A stretch of 64,000 nucleotides of DNA from Planosporangium flavigriseum (GCF_011947225.1 NZ_JAATVW010000002.1:124001-188000); one strand, 5' to 3'. Shown: positions 1 to 9,997, counted from the first letter of the stretch. Notes: generated from the letters alone by a model not told the origin. Program-made: numbers and translations.

Positions 1-1
1 G

Positions 2-907
2 CAGGGCCCGGGCATCCTCATCGCGCTCTGGGCGTTCGTGGTCCTGCCGTTCGCCGCTGTCGTCGCCGCGGTGCCGGTCGCCTGGGGATGGGGGCTTTCC
101 TGGCTGGACGTGGCGATGGCCGTCACGCTGTACGTGATCACGGGCATGGGCATCGGCACCGGCTTCCACCGGTACCTCACGCACGGCTCATTCAAGGCCA
201 ACCGCCCGCTGCGCATCGCGCTGACCATCGCCGGCTCACTCGCGATCGAGGGCAACCCGACGCAGTGGGTGGCCGACCACCGCCGCCACCACGCGTTCTC
301 CGACCGCGAGGGCGACCCGCACTCGCCATGGCGCTACGGCGAGAGCTTCTGGGGCCTGACCAAGGGCCTCCTGTACGCGCACATCGGCTGGATGTTCCAC
401 CGCGAGCTGTCCAACCGGGCCCGCTTCGCCCCGGACCTGCTCGCCGACAAAGACATCCGCCGCATCGACCGGGCGTTCCCCGCGGTGGTGGCGATCTCGA
501 TACTGCTGCCGGGTGTGATCGGCGGCCTGGTTACCTGGTCCTGGCAGGGCGCGCTGTCCGGGATCTTCTGGGCCGGTCTGGTCCGCATCGCCGTCCTGCA
601 CCACGTCACCTGGTCGATCAACTCGATCTGCCACGTGTACGGCGAGCGCCCGTTCGAGACCCGCGACGGCGACAAGGCCAGCAACTTCTGGCCGCTGGCG
701 ATCCTGTCGTTCGGTGAGAGCTGGCACAACCTGCACCACGCCGACCCCACCTGCGCCCGGCACGGTGTCGACAAGGGCCAGATCGACATGAACGCCCGCC
801 TGATCTGGATTTTCGAGAAGCTGGGCTGGGCGACGAACGTCCGCTGGCCCAAGCGGGACCGGCTGGACGCCAAACGCCTGGACCGCGCTGGCACGATGAA
901 CTCGTGA
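2..907 (+). CDS. Acyl-CoA / fatty-acid desaturase (5' end missing)
   Basis: Membrane di-iron desaturase that introduces a double bond into fatty acyl chains. The reading frame is open to the left edge, so the start lies outside the window; the GTG at 38 is only the first internal candidate. The three histidine boxes of the family are visible: HRYLTH, HRRHH and HNLHH. Hydrophobic segments lie before box 1 and between boxes 2 and 3, as expected for a four-helix membrane enzyme. The stop overlaps the start of the TetR gene by 4 nt (GTGA), so the two are probably translationally coupled. A Delta-9 specificity is likely from the family but not shown by the sequence. Confidence 0.92.
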   Translation, partial: QGPGILIALWAFVVLPFAAVVAAVPVAWGWGLSWLDVAMAVTLYVITGMGIGTGFHRYLTHGSFKANRPLRIALTIAGSLAIEGNPTQWVADHRRHHAFSDREGDPHSPWRYGESFWGLTKGLLYAHIGWMFHRELSNRARFAPDLLADKDIRRIDRAFPAVVAISILLPGVIGGLVTWSWQGALSGIFWAGLVRIAVLHHVTWSINSICHVYGERPFETRDGDKASNFWPLAILSFGESWHNLHHADPTCARHGVDKGQIDMNARLIWIFEKLGWATNVRWPKRDRLDAKRLDRAGTMNS

Positions 908-1605
908 CCGAAAAACCAAACAGCGACCAGTCACCCACCGCCGCGCGGCCCCGGACGCCGCGCGGCGGTGACGCATCGGCCGTGGCGAAGACCCCGTCGC
1001 GGGTACGGATGTCGTCGGCGCAACGCCGCGAGCAGCTCATCGCGATCGGCAGGCAACTGTTCGCCGAACGGGGTTTCGACGCCGCCTCCATCGAAGAGGT
1101 GGCGTCGCGGGCGAAGGTCTCCAAACCCGTCGTGTACGAGCACTTCGGGGGCAAAGAGGGCCTGTACGCGGTCGTCGTCGACCGGGAGGTCCGCGCGCTC
1201 CTGGATCGCGTGACCACCGCCCTGACCGCCGGCCACCCGCGTGAACTGCTCGAGCAGGCAGCTCTCGCGCTACTGGACTACATCGACGCCGAGACCGACG
1301 GGTTCCAGGTGCTGGTGCGGGAAGCCCCCGTCATGTCCGGCAGCGGCAACTTCATGAGCGTGCTCAACGACGTGGCCCACCAGGTCGAGCACATCCTGGG
1401 CGCCGAGTTCAAGAGCCGGGGGTACGACCCGAAGCTGGCCGAGCTGTACTCCCAGGCCCTCGTCGGCATGGTGGCCCTGACCGGGCGCTGGTGGCTCGAG
1501 GTGCGCAAGCCGCGCAAGGAGACCGTGGCCGCGCACCTCGTGAACCTCGCCTGGAACGGCCTGTCCCACCTAGAGGCCAAGCCGTCCCTGATCACGCGTC
1601 GCTAG
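904..1605 (+). CDS. TetR-family transcriptional regulator
   Basis: A 233-residue one-component repressor. An N-terminal helix-turn-helix at about residues 37-85 contains the typical TetR run ending in PVVYEHFGGKEGLY, followed by a helical ligand-binding domain. The start is GTG at 904, overlapping the desaturase stop. The arrangement suggests that it senses acyl-CoA or fatty acid and controls the desaturase in front of it, as TetR-type regulators beside actinobacterial desaturases often do. That role is inferred from context only. The gene converges with the next gene, and the two stop codons are directly adjacent. Confidence 0.9.
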   Translation: MTEKPNSDQSPTAARPRTPRGGDASAVAKTPSRVRMSSAQRREQLIAIGRQLFAERGFDAASIEEVASRAKVSKPVVYEHFGGKEGLYAVVVDREVRALLDRVTTALTAGHPRELLEQAALALLDYIDAETDGFQVLVREAPVMSGSGNFMSVLNDVAHQVEHILGAEFKSRGYDPKLAELYSQALVGMVALTGRWWLEVRKPRKETVAAHLVNLAWNGLSHLEAKPSLITRR

Positions 1606-2073
1606 TCAGTGGTGCGCCGGCTGACCGGTGCGGAACGTGGCCCCGGCGGACTCGCCCTCGGTGGGGCCGACCTTGCCGTAGAGACCCGCGGCGAGGAACA
1701 GCATGCCGAAGATGAACGAGACGTTCACGTTGACCATCGAGAACGCGAGGAAGTTCGCCTCGGTCCGCAGCAGCGTCAGCATCGTGATGCCGGCCAGCAG
1801 GAAGACGACGCCCGCGGCCAGGTTGACGAGGACGAACAGGTTGCGTCCGATCACCGCGCCGGCGAGCAGCGCCGCACCAGCGACGACCGACAGCACCGCG
1901 AACGCCGGGTTGGTCCGCATGCCGAGCACCCACGCACCGTGACTGCCGAAGAAGTCGAAGTCACTGCTGCGGAAGAAGCCGATGAGACCGAAGATCAGGA
2001 TGTACAGCCCCACGAGCCCGGACAGCGCACGGTAGAGCGGCCGGAGCGGATGGTTGATCGGGATATGCGCCAT
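1606..2073 (-). CDS. DUF4383 integral membrane protein
   Basis: A 155-residue protein with four predicted transmembrane helices. The start resembles MAHIPINHPLRPLYR, typical of the actinobacterial DUF4383 family, whose function is unknown. An upstream in-frame ATG at 2082 sits directly against the purine-rich GGGGAAGA, too close to use it, so the ATG at 2073 (about 10 nt spacing) is preferred. Longer versions of the frame read into the end of the ABC-F gene and are not credible. It lies 29 nt downstream of the ABC-F stop on the same strand and may be its last cotranscribed partner. Confidence 0.8.
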   Translation of the reverse strand: MAHIPINHPLRPLYRALSGLVGLYILIFGLIGFFRSSDFDFFGSHGAWVLGMRTNPAFAVLSVVAGAALLAGAVIGRNLFVLVNLAAGVVFLLAGITMLTLLRTEANFLAFSMVNVNVSFIFGMLFLAAGLYGKVGPTEGESAGATFRTGQPAHH

Positions 2074-2102
2074 GGGGTGCATTCTTCCCCATGGGCGAGA
2101 AT

Positions 2103-3911
2103 CTATGCCTCGGGTACCCGCTCCGCCAACTCGAGCCACGCCTCCTCCGTCGCCGAGCGCTCGGCCTGCGCCGCCCGCAGGTCCGCATCGAGGGCGGCGA
2201 CCTTCTCGTAGTCGGTGGCGTGGGTGGCCAACTGCTCGTGCAGGTCCGCCTCCCGCTGCTCCAGCTTGTTCATGAGGCGCTCGAGCCGGGCCAGCTCCTT
2301 CTTGGCCGCCCGCAGCTCCCCGGCGCTCATCGTCGGACCGGCCTCGGCGGTCTTGTCCGGCCTGGGCTGCGGTGCCGCCTTGGCGGCGCGCTCAGCGCCG
2401 GGCGTCTCCAGCGTCGCCAGGTACTCGTCGATCCCGCCCGGCAGGTCGCGAACCTTGCCGTCGCCGTACATCGCGACCACGGTGTCGCAGACCCGCTCGA
2501 CGAGGTACCGGTCGTGGCTGGCCACGATGACCGTGCCGGGCCACGTGTCGAGCAGGTCCTCCAGCGCGGTCAGCGTGTCGATGTCGAGGTCGTTGGTCGG
2601 CTCGTCCATCAGCAGCACGTTCGGCTCCGCCGCGAGCAGGCGCAGCAGTTGCAGTCGGCGCTTCTCACCACCGGACAGGTCCGCCACCGGGGTCCACAGC
2701 CGGGCGCCGGAGAACCCGAACACCTCGGCGAGCTGGGCGGCCGACAGCTCCCGATCGCCGAGCATGACGCGCCGGGCGACCTCCTCAACGGCCTCCAGGA
2801 CCCGCAGGTGCAGCGGCAGTTCGCGCAGCTCCTGCGACAGGAACGCCGGTCGCACGGTCTGGCCTTTTCGCACCTGGCCGGAGTCGGGGGCGAGGGCGCC
2901 GGTCAGCACCCGCAGCAGGGTCGACTTACCGGCTCCGTTGGCCCCGACCAGGCCGATGCGCTCGCCGGGCCCGATGTTCCAGGTGACGTCGTCCAGCAGC
3001 GACTTGCTACCGAGGTTCACGGACACGTCGTCGAGCTCGTACACCTGCTTGCCCAGCCGGGTGGTGGCCAGGCGCTGCAGGGAGACCCGGTCGCGTACCG
3101 GTGGCACGTCGGCGATCAGCGCGTTGGCGGCGTCGATGCGGAACTGCGGCTTGCTGGTACGCGCCGGCGGGCCCCGGCGCAGCCAGGCGATCTCCTTGCG
3201 GAGCAGGTTCTGCCGCTTCGCCTCGACCGCGGCTTCGACCCGGGCGCGCTCGGCCCGGGCGAGGGTCCAGGCCGCGTACCCGCCCTCGTACGCGCGGACG
3301 GTGCCCTCCCCGACCTCCCAGGTCGTGGTGGCGACCGCGTCGAGGAACCAGCGGTCGTGGGTGACGACGACGAGCGCACCGCGCCGGCGCAGCAGGTGTT
3401 CGGCGAGCCAGTTGATCCCGGCGATGTCGAGGTGGTTGGTCGGCTCGTCGAGGATGAGCAGGTCGGATTCGCGGATGAGCAGCGCCGCCAGGGCGACCCG
3501 GCGCCGCTCACCACCCGACATCGACTCGACCGGCGCGTCCAGGCCCAGGTTGGGCAGGCCGAGGCCGGCGAGCACCGTGCGCACGCCGGCGTCGCCGGCC
3601 CACTCGTGCTCGGCCGCGAAGCCCTCGGGCAGCCAGGCGGTGCCGAGGACGACGTCGCGTACGGTCGCGCCGGGTGGCAGGTCGAGCGTCTGGGGCAGCG
3701 CGACGACCCGCAGGTCACGGCGGTGGGTCGCCCGCCCCGAATCGGGTTCGATGGCCTTGGTGAGCAGCTTGAGCAGGGTCGACTTGCCGGCCCCGTTGAG
3801 CCCGACGACACCGACCCGGTCGTTGTCCTCCAGGCCGAGGGAGACCTCGTCGAGCAGCTGACCGGCCGCGTAGCCCTTGCTGACGCGGTCGAGATTGACG
3901 ATGTTGGCCAC
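2103..3911 (-). CDS. ABC-F family ATPase
   Basis: A 602-residue soluble protein with two ATP-binding cassettes and no membrane domain, the ABC-F layout of ribosome-associated translation factors and antibiotic-resistance proteins. Cassette 1 shows Walker A GLNGAGKST, signature SGGERRR and Walker B LLILDEPTNHLD. Cassette 2 shows GANGAGKST, SGGEKRR and LLMDEPTNDLD. A charged coiled coil follows from about residue 530, as in Uup-like members. The start is GTG at 3911 (protein begins MANIVNLDRVSKGY) and overlaps the ispE stop by one base. Whether it is a housekeeping or resistance member cannot be read from the sequence. Confidence 0.93.
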   Translation of the reverse strand: MANIVNLDRVSKGYAAGQLLDEVSLGLEDNDRVGVVGLNGAGKSTLLKLLTKAIEPDSGRATHRRDLRVVALPQTLDLPPGATVRDVVLGTAWLPEGFAAEHEWAGDAGVRTVLAGLGLPNLGLDAPVESMSGGERRRVALAALLIRESDLLILDEPTNHLDIAGINWLAEHLLRRRGALVVVTHDRWFLDAVATTTWEVGEGTVRAYEGGYAAWTLARAERARVEAAVEAKRQNLLRKEIAWLRRGPPARTSKPQFRIDAANALIADVPPVRDRVSLQRLATTRLGKQVYELDDVSVNLGSKSLLDDVTWNIGPGERIGLVGANGAGKSTLLRVLTGALAPDSGQVRKGQTVRPAFLSQELRELPLHLRVLEAVEEVARRVMLGDRELSAAQLAEVFGFSGARLWTPVADLSGGEKRRLQLLRLLAAEPNVLLMDEPTNDLDIDTLTALEDLLDTWPGTVIVASHDRYLVERVCDTVVAMYGDGKVRDLPGGIDEYLATLETPGAERAAKAAPQPRPDKTAEAGPTMSAGELRAAKKELARLERLMNKLEQREADLHEQLATHATDYEKVAALDADLRAAQAERSATEEAWLELAERVPEA

Positions 3912-4864
3912 TACACCACCCGTGCCCCTGCGACGGGGCCGTAAGCCGGCTGGGCGGACCGGCAGGCGCCCCGGTCGACCAGCTCCTTGGCAAGAGATTC
4001 GGCGTGCCGCGCGTCGGCGGCGAGGAACACGCAGGTCGGCCCCGAGCCGGAGACGATGCCCGCGAGGGCCCCGGCGGCGTGGCCGGCGTCGAGCGTGTGG
4101 CGCAACTCGGGGCGCAGCGACAGCGCGGCGGGCTGCAGGTCGTTGCCGAGCGCGGCGGCGAGCACCGCCGGGTCGTGCTGCCGGAGCGCGGCGAGCAGCC
4201 GCTCGGGCGAGCCGGCCGACGGGGGCGCCGCACCGTAGTCACGAAGGTGGTCGAGCTCGCGGTAGACGGTCGGGGTGGACAGGCCGCCGTTGGCGACCGC
4301 CACGACCCAGTGCCAGCTGTGCCCGCTGGCCAGGACCGGGCTGACCCGCTCGCCCCGCCCGGTGCCCAGCGCGGTGCCGCCGAGGACCAGGAACGGCACG
4401 TCCGAGCCGATGCTGGCCGCCAGCTTCGCCAGCTCGTCGCGGCCCAGGTTGGTGCCCCACAGCGCGTCGCAGGCCACGAGCGCGGCGGCGGCGTCGGCGC
4501 TGCCGCCGGCCAGCCCGGCCGCGATCGGGATCTGCTTGCGCAGGTGCAGCCGGGCGAGCGGCTGCCGCTGGGTGTAACGGGCCAGCGCGCGAGCCGCGCG
4601 CAGCACCAGGTTGTCGTCGTCGAGCGGCAGCTCGCCGGCCCCCTCCCCCTCCATGGTCAGAGTGAGGCGGTCGCCGCGGCGCGCGGACAACTCGTCGTAG
4701 AGCGAGATGGCGTGGTAGACGGTGACCAGCTCATGGAAGCCGTCCCCGCGGACCGGACCGACGTGCAGGTGGAGGTTGATCTTCGCGGGCACACGGACCC
4801 GCACCGGCCCCGCTGAGCCCAGCCGGGGCCGCTCGTACTCCTCCTCGTCGAGCGGTTCAGTCAC
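3911..4864 (-). CDS. ispE: 4-diphosphocytidyl-2-C-methyl-D-erythritol kinase
   Basis: GHMP-family kinase that phosphorylates CDP-methylerythritol in the non-mevalonate isoprenoid pathway. Seen directly: the N-terminal AKINLHLHVG motif, the ATP-binding PIAAGLAGGSADAAAA glycine/serine loop, and the C-terminal SGSGPT motif. The start is taken as GTG at 4864 (MTEPLDEEEYERP), giving 317 residues, normal for actinobacteria; the frame runs open further upstream but that stretch lies inside rsmA. Its stop overlaps the ABC-F start. The rsmA-ispE order is conserved in actinobacteria. Confidence 0.95.
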   Translation of the reverse strand: MTEPLDEEEYERPRLGSAGPVRVRVPAKINLHLHVGPVRGDGFHELVTVYHAISLYDELSARRGDRLTLTMEGEGAGELPLDDDNLVLRAARALARYTQRQPLARLHLRKQIPIAAGLAGGSADAAAALVACDALWGTNLGRDELAKLAASIGSDVPFLVLGGTALGTGRGERVSPVLASGHSWHWVVAVANGGLSTPTVYRELDHLRDYGAAPPSAGSPERLLAALRQHDPAVLAAALGNDLQPAALSLRPELRHTLDAGHAAGALAGIVSGSGPTCVFLAADARHAESLAKELVDRGACRSAQPAYGPVAGARVV

Positions 4865-4874
4865 GCCGCAAACC

Positions 4875-5759
4875 TTACCCGCGCTCCCGGCGACGGCCGG
4901 TCCCGCTGCCGGGAGCGGCCCCACCGGCCGCGGCCGCGATGGCGACGAACTGCTCCATCGGCAGGGACTCACCCCGGGCACCGGGGTCGACACCGGCGGC
5001 GCGCAGCAGCCCTTCGGCGGCGTCCGGGCTGCCGGCCCACCCGGCGAGCGCGCCGCGCAGGGTCTTGCGCCGCTGGGCGAAGGCCGCGTCGACGACGGCG
5101 AAGACCGCGCCACGGTCCACGCCGGCCGGCGGGTCGCGGCGGGTGAACGCGACAAGACCGGAGTCGACATTGGGGACCGGCCAGAAGACCGCCGGTGGCA
5201 CGCGGCCGGCCTGCTTGGACTGGGCGTACCAGGCGAGCTTCACGCTCGGTATCCCGTAGATCTTGGACCCTGGGCCGGCGGTGAGCCGGTCCGCGACCTC
5301 TTTCTGCACCATGACCAGGCCGTGCCGCAGGCTGGGCAGGGTGGCGAGCAGCTGCAGCACGACCGGCACGGCAACGTTGTAGGGCAGGTTCGCCACGAGC
5401 GCGGTCGGGGCTGAGCCGAAGTCCTCCGGCCGTACCTTCAGGGCGTCCCGGTTGATCACGTGGAGCCGGTCGGCGTGCTCCGGATCGTGCTGGGCGACCG
5501 TATCCGGCAGTGCGGCGGCGAGCGTGGCATCGATCTCCACCGCGTGCACCGCCGCCACTTCCGGCAGCAGGGCGAGCGTGAGCGAGCCGAGGCCCGGACC
5601 GACCTCGACCACAACGTCGGCCGGGTCGAGTTCGGCGGCGCGGACGATGCGCCGGACGGTGTTGGGATCGTGCACGAAGTTCTGCCCGAGCGTCTTGGTC
5701 GGGCGTACGCCCAGCCGTGTCGCCAGCTCACGTACCTCTGCGGGTCCTAACAACGTCAC
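4875..5759 (-). CDS. rsmA: 16S rRNA (adenine-N6,N6) dimethyltransferase KsgA/RsmA
   Basis: A 294-residue SAM-dependent methyltransferase that dimethylates two adjacent adenosines near the 3' end of 16S rRNA. Visible motifs are TKTLGQNF at the N-terminus, the SAM-binding [11 protein letters not shown], and the catalytic NLPYNV. The start is GTG at 5759. The ispE start lies 10 nt beyond its stop. Upstream is only an 87-nt gap to tatD, where many actinobacteria carry an rpfB gene. Confidence 0.95.
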   Translation of the reverse strand: MTLLGPAEVRELATRLGVRPTKTLGQNFVHDPNTVRRIVRAAELDPADVVVEVGPGLGSLTLALLPEVAAVHAVEIDATLAAALPDTVAQHDPEHADRLHVINRDALKVRPEDFGSAPTALVANLPYNVAVPVVLQLLATLPSLRHGLVMVQKEVADRLTAGPGSKIYGIPSVKLAWYAQSKQAGRVPPAVFWPVPNVDSGLVAFTRRDPPAGVDRGAVFAVVDAAFAQRRKTLRGALAGWAGSPDAAEGLLRAAGVDPGARGESLPMEQFVAIAAAAGGAAPGSGTGRRRERG

Positions 5760-5786
5760 CCCGACAGCTTGCCACTCTCATGATCG

Positions 5787-5828
5787 GCGAAGAATTTCCG
5801 TCCCCGCCCGACACGGAAAATCCTTCGC
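5787..5828. terminator. Long inverted repeat between tatD and rsmA
   Basis: Arms 5787-5801 (GCGAAGAATTTCCGT) and 5813-5828 (ACGGAAAATCCTTCGC) pair with one mismatch and one bulge around an 11-nt loop. The hairpin lies between the tatD stop and the rsmA start. There is no clear T run on the minus strand, so intrinsic termination is uncertain; an attenuator or mRNA-processing site is equally possible. Confidence 0.5.
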
Positions 5829-5846
5829 GGATCACGGAAGAGGGCG

Positions 5847-6728
5847 TCACCAGGGGCCGAAGACCCGGTCGCCGGTCGCCGAGATCGCCGCACACAACTC
5901 CGCCAGGTCGACGTTCTTGACCTCGGCGAGGGCGCGCACGGTCAGCGGGATCAGGTACGAGGCGTTGGGCCGCCCCCGGTACGGCGTGGGCGTCAGGTAG
6001 GGCGCGTCGGTCTCCACGAGCAACTGGTCCGGCGGCGTCACCACAGCCGCCTCGCGCAGCGCGCCGGCGCTGCCGAACGTCACCGTGCCGGCGAAGCTCA
6101 ACACGTACCCGCGCCGGACGCACTCCCGGGCGAACTCCGCGTCGCCGGAGAAGCAGTGCAGCACCACGGTGTCGGGTGCGCCTTCGTCGTCGAGTACGCG
6201 AAGGACGTCGGTGTGGGCCTCACGGTCGTGGATGACCAGGGGCTTGCCGTACCGCTTGGCGAAGCCGATGTGGGCCCGGAAGCTCGCCTCCTGCGCGGCC
6301 CGGCCCTCCTCCCCGGTCCGGAAGGTGTCCAGGCCGGTCTCACCGATGCCGCGTACCCGCGGCTCGGCGGCGAGCGCCTCGATCTCGCGCAGCGCCGCGT
6401 CCAGGTCGGGCAGGCGGGGGGCGTCGTTGGGGTGCAGCGCCACCGTCGCCACGACGGCTGGGTGCTTGCGGGCCACCTCGACACCCCACCGCGAGGAGTC
6501 GACGTCCACCCCGACCTGCACCAGGCGGTCCACCCCGACCTGGCGGGCGAGCGCGATCGCGGCCTCGACGCTGTCCGGGCCGTCGGTACCGCCCTCGTTG
6601 AGGGTGATGTCGAGGTGGGTGTGGCTGTCGATGACCGGCGTCGGCAACGGCTCCGGCGGCGGCGGGAACTCACCGGCCCGGCGGGCCGCTCGGGCCTTGC
6701 GGCTTTCGGCAGGGGTCTCGTTGCTCAC
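5847..6728 (-). CDS. tatD: TatD-family metal-dependent deoxyribonuclease
   Basis: TIM-barrel hydrolase of the amidohydrolase superfamily. Metal and active-site motifs are visible in order: DSHTHLD, GIGETGLD, VIHDRE, VLHCFSG and VETDAPYLTP. The start is set at GTG 6728 (MSNETPAESRK), 293 residues; a longer GTG at 6767 adds 13 residues with no family support. It is normally found beside metG and rsmA in actinobacteria and is here on the same strand as both. Members act as 3'-5' exonucleases in DNA repair; the exact substrate here is not shown. Confidence 0.93.
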   Translation of the reverse strand: MSNETPAESRKARAARRAGEFPPPPEPLPTPVIDSHTHLDITLNEGGTDGPDSVEAAIALARQVGVDRLVQVGVDVDSSRWGVEVARKHPAVVATVALHPNDAPRLPDLDAALREIEALAAEPRVRGIGETGLDTFRTGEEGRAAQEASFRAHIGFAKRYGKPLVIHDREAHTDVLRVLDDEGAPDTVVLHCFSGDAEFARECVRRGYVLSFAGTVTFGSAGALREAAVVTPPDQLLVETDAPYLTPTPYRGRPNASYLIPLTVRALAEVKNVDLAELCAAISATGDRVFGPW

Positions 6729-6839
6729 CGCGCCAGCATCACATATGCCAGATTCATACTTTCGCACTAGGGATGAATAACCAGTTCAGCCGATTGGGTG
6801 TTTACGTGCAGTTCACGGCGCTGACTTAGGGTTCAGCCC

Positions 6840-8111
6840 GTGGCGCTGATCGGACGAGCGGATGACCGACCGACGTCGGCGCATGCGCCCCTGCGGGTGC
6901 TGCACGACGGCCGGTGGTTCCCGGCCGACGAGATGTCCAAGGGCGCGGCCTACGAGCTGTTCGCCGACGAGCCCCTCCCCGGATTCCTCCCCAATCCCCG
7001 CCCCGGCGCCCGGCACAAGTTTCGGCGTTTTGTCCACGCCACCGACGTCCTAGCCGCCACCGGACTCGGCTCCCGCGCCGCCGCGGTCATCGCCACCGGC
7101 GAGCAGCCACTGGCCGAACTGCCGGATCAGCCCTTACGCATGCCGGTCAGCCGCAGCCTGGACTGGGCCGGCCTGCACCGGCTCAGCCAGCAGCCGGCCA
7201 CCGCCGATTCGGTCGTGGCCGCGATCCGGCGCAGCGCCACGATCCGGCGGGGAACTCGGATGATCAAGGTGCTGTCGGCCCGCCAACTCGTCGGCCACCT
7301 GCGCGGCTGGCTGCCCAGCGGCTTCTGCTACCGCGAGTACGACGTGGCCCACCTCCGCACGCCCGCGGAGCTGGGCGTGCTGCGCGGCGACGGCGCAGAC
7401 CCCGGCGACGTGGTGTTCGCGCTGCGCTGGCGCGCCGTCGACCCGCTCGACTACGCGGTGCCGTCGGTCGACACCTACCCGGGGTTCGTGAACATCCCGC
7501 CGGGCGACCGCATGGGGCCGCCCATCATCGGCAGCGGGTTCGCGCCCGCCGACCGCCACCTCGTCCCGGAGTTCGTCACCGCCGATCTCGCCGACCTGCC
7601 GCTGACCGCCAACGCGTCGCTGCTGGCCTACACGACCGACGGCACCGAGGTCACGCTGTACACGTACCTGGCCGAGCAGCACACCTGGGCGCGCATGTGG
7701 GGCCCGCAGTGGCGCCACCTCCTGTCGAGCGTGCCCGAGGGGTTCCCCGGCGACCAGGAGTACTTTCCGGTGCCGGCCGCGCCGACCCGGTTCGTGGGCC
7801 GCTACCGGGGTGAGACCTACGACGCGATCGCCGACCCGCCGGGCGAGTTCCGGCTCGCGGCGAAGATCCGCGCCGCGCGCTACCCGGTGGAGTCGATCGC
7901 GCGGCGCACTGTATACGCCCGCTGGCGCGGGGTGCCGTGCACGATCGTGCGCAGCGAGGCCGGATGGCTGCGGGTACGCCCCTGCCGCCCCGACGCCGAG
8001 GCGATCGACCAGCTCGCCGCCCAGTGCGTCGAGCGGGGCGTGTACGAGACCTGGGCGCCGGCGACCGAGGTCACCGACGCCCGCGAGGTCGACATCGAAT
8101 ACCGCTTGTGA
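6840..8111 (+). CDS. Uncharacterised 423-residue protein
   Basis: I do not recognise a family. The protein is soluble, with no signal peptide or membrane segment. It opens with a compact segment around LRVLHDGRWFPADEM and has a central region rich in aromatic and proline residues (YREYDVAHLRTP, then VPSVDTYPGFVNIPPGDRMG). Near the C-terminus a repeated-looking theme alternates basic and aromatic residues (RYRGETYDAIADPPGEFRL). The start is GTG at 6840. It is divergent from tatD and converges with metG, with 3 nt between stops. Codon use matches its neighbours, so it looks resident rather than recently acquired. No function is proposed. Confidence 0.75.
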   Translation: MALIGRADDRPTSAHAPLRVLHDGRWFPADEMSKGAAYELFADEPLPGFLPNPRPGARHKFRRFVHATDVLAATGLGSRAAAVIATGEQPLAELPDQPLRMPVSRSLDWAGLHRLSQQPATADSVVAAIRRSATIRRGTRMIKVLSARQLVGHLRGWLPSGFCYREYDVAHLRTPAELGVLRGDGADPGDVVFALRWRAVDPLDYAVPSVDTYPGFVNIPPGDRMGPPIIGSGFAPADRHLVPEFVTADLADLPLTANASLLAYTTDGTEVTLYTYLAEQHTWARMWGPQWRHLLSSVPEGFPGDQEYFPVPAAPTRFVGRYRGETYDAIADPPGEFRLAAKIRAARYPVESIARRTVYARWRGVPCTIVRSEAGWLRVRPCRPDAEAIDQLAAQCVERGVYETWAPATEVTDAREVDIEYRL

Positions 8112-8114
8112 GGC

Positions 8115-9893
8115 TCAGGACGTGAGCCGCGCCAGCTCCTCCTCGATGATCGAGGGGTCGAGCTTGCGGAACACCGGCGTCGGCGCCGCGAGGGGCCGCC
8201 CGGTCGGCAACTCCACCGGCTCCCACCGGGCCCCGACCGTGTAGTCGCCGGTCAGGATCGGGTAGGTGTTCCCGTCGTCGAGGTCCTCGACTTCGACGAT
8301 GGACGGCATCGGCGCGTGCACGCCCGTACCGCCGAGCAGCTCGTGGATCCGCTGCGCGGCGTGCGGCAGGAACGGCGTCAGCATCGTGTTGAGGTGACTG
8401 ATCGCCTGCAGTGTCACGTACAGGATCGTGCCCATCCGCTCCTTGTCTTCCTTGAGCTTCCAGGGCGCGGACTCCGACATGTACTTGTTGACCTCGGCGA
8501 CCAGGCGCATCGCCTCGCCGATCGCCGCCTTCTGGCGGTGCTTGGAGACCAGCGCGCCGACGGACTCGAAACCGGCGCGGACGGTCGCGAGCAGCGCCTC
8601 GTCGGCCTCGGTCAGCGGGCCGGGCGTCGGGATCTCCCCGAAGTTCTTGGCCGCCATGGAGATCGACCGGTTGACCAGGTTGCCCCAGCCGGCGACGAGC
8701 TCGTCGTTGTTGCGCCGCAGGAACTCGGCCCAGGTGAAGTCGGTGTCGTTCGACTCCGGGCCGGCGACGGCGATGAAGTACCGCAGCGCGTCGGCGTCGT
8801 AGCGCGCCAGGAAGTCGCGCACGTAGATCACGACCCGGCGCGAGGAGGAGAACTTGCGGCCCTCCATCGTCAGGTACTCGCTGGAGACGACCTCGGTCGG
8901 CAGCTCCAGGCGGCCGAACGTGCCGGGCTTGCCGTCCCGAGAACCCTCGCCGTTGTAGCCGAGCAGGATCGCCGGCCAGATCACCGAGTGGAAGACGATG
9001 TTGTCCTTGCCCATGAAGTAGTACTGGCGGGCCTCCGGGTCCTGCCACCACTGGCGCCAGGCGTCGGGCTTGCCCGACCGGCGGGCCCACTCGATCGACG
9101 CCGACAGGTAGCCGATCACCGCGTCGAACCACACGTAGATCCGCTTGTCGTTCCGGTCCCGCCAGCCTTCGAGCGGCACCGGCACGCCCCACTCCAGGTC
9201 GCGGGTGATCGCGCGCGGGTGCAGGTCCTCGACCAGGTTCTTGGAGAAGCGCAGCACGTTGGGGCGCCACCCCTCGCGGCTGTCCAGCCACTTGTTCAGC
9301 GCGTCGGCGAGCGCGGGCAGGTCGAGGAAGAAGTGCTCGGTCTCCACGAACTCCGGCGTCTCGCCGTTGATCTTGCTGCGCGGGTCGACGAGCTGCTCGG
9401 GGTCGAGCTGGTTGCCGCAGTTGTCGCACTGGTCACCGCGGGCGCTGTCGTACCCGCAGATCGGGCACGTGCCCTCGATGTAGCGGTCGGGCAGCGTCCG
9501 ACCGGTCGACGGCGAAATCGCCCCAAGCGTCGTCTTCGCCACGATGTACCCGTTCCGGTACAGCGTCTCGAACATCTCCTGCACGACCGCGTAGTGGTTG
9601 CGGGTCGTGGTGCGGGTGAACAGGTCGTAGGACAGGCCCAGCCCGTGCAGGTCCTCCACGATCACCCGGTTGTACCGGTCGACCAGCTCGCGCGGGGTCA
9701 CTCCCTCGGCGTCCGCCTGGACCTGGATCGGCGTGCCGTGCTCGTCGGTGCCCGACACCATGAGCACGTCGTGCCCGGCCATTCGCATGTACCGGCTGAA
9801 AACGTCGGAGGGGACCCCGAAGCCGGAGACGTGGCCGATGTGGCGCGGGCCATTGGCGTAGGGCCAGGCGACCGCCGCAAGAACGTGACTCAT
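8115..9893 (-). CDS. metG: Methionyl-tRNA synthetase
   Basis: Class I aminoacyl-tRNA synthetase charging tRNA-Met. The start is ATG at 9893 ([21 protein letters not shown]), which carries the HIGH signature within the first 20 residues; longer versions lack homology. A zinc knuckle is seen as CPIC and CDNC. The KMSKS loop is present in degenerate form, GRKFSSSR. The anticodon-binding domain follows, giving 592 residues in total without a C-terminal tRNA-binding extension. It is an essential gene with no sign of damage. Confidence 0.96.
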   Translation of the reverse strand: MSHVLAAVAWPYANGPRHIGHVSGFGVPSDVFSRYMRMAGHDVLMVSGTDEHGTPIQVQADAEGVTPRELVDRYNRVIVEDLHGLGLSYDLFTRTTTRNHYAVVQEMFETLYRNGYIVAKTTLGAISPSTGRTLPDRYIEGTCPICGYDSARGDQCDNCGNQLDPEQLVDPRSKINGETPEFVETEHFFLDLPALADALNKWLDSREGWRPNVLRFSKNLVEDLHPRAITRDLEWGVPVPLEGWRDRNDKRIYVWFDAVIGYLSASIEWARRSGKPDAWRQWWQDPEARQYYFMGKDNIVFHSVIWPAILLGYNGEGSRDGKPGTFGRLELPTEVVSSEYLTMEGRKFSSSRRVVIYVRDFLARYDADALRYFIAVAGPESNDTDFTWAEFLRRNNDELVAGWGNLVNRSISMAAKNFGEIPTPGPLTEADEALLATVRAGFESVGALVSKHRQKAAIGEAMRLVAEVNKYMSESAPWKLKEDKERMGTILYVTLQAISHLNTMLTPFLPHAAQRIHELLGGTGVHAPMPSIVEVEDLDDGNTYPILTGDYTVGARWEPVELPTGRPLAAPTPVFRKLDPSIIEEELARLTS

Positions 9894-9997
9894 GGCGTTC
9901 AAGCCTAGTGACTGTTGCCCCGCTCGCGTGAACCGGCACATTTCCCACGCCGACACGCGGCCCGAGTTGCACCGAGACGGCCGCTTGACGGTGTGCA

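Noticed and set aside
2091-3944. A 617-residue plus-strand frame over the ABC-F gene.
   Set aside because: It is an antisense shadow in GC-rich DNA; all motifs are on the minus strand.
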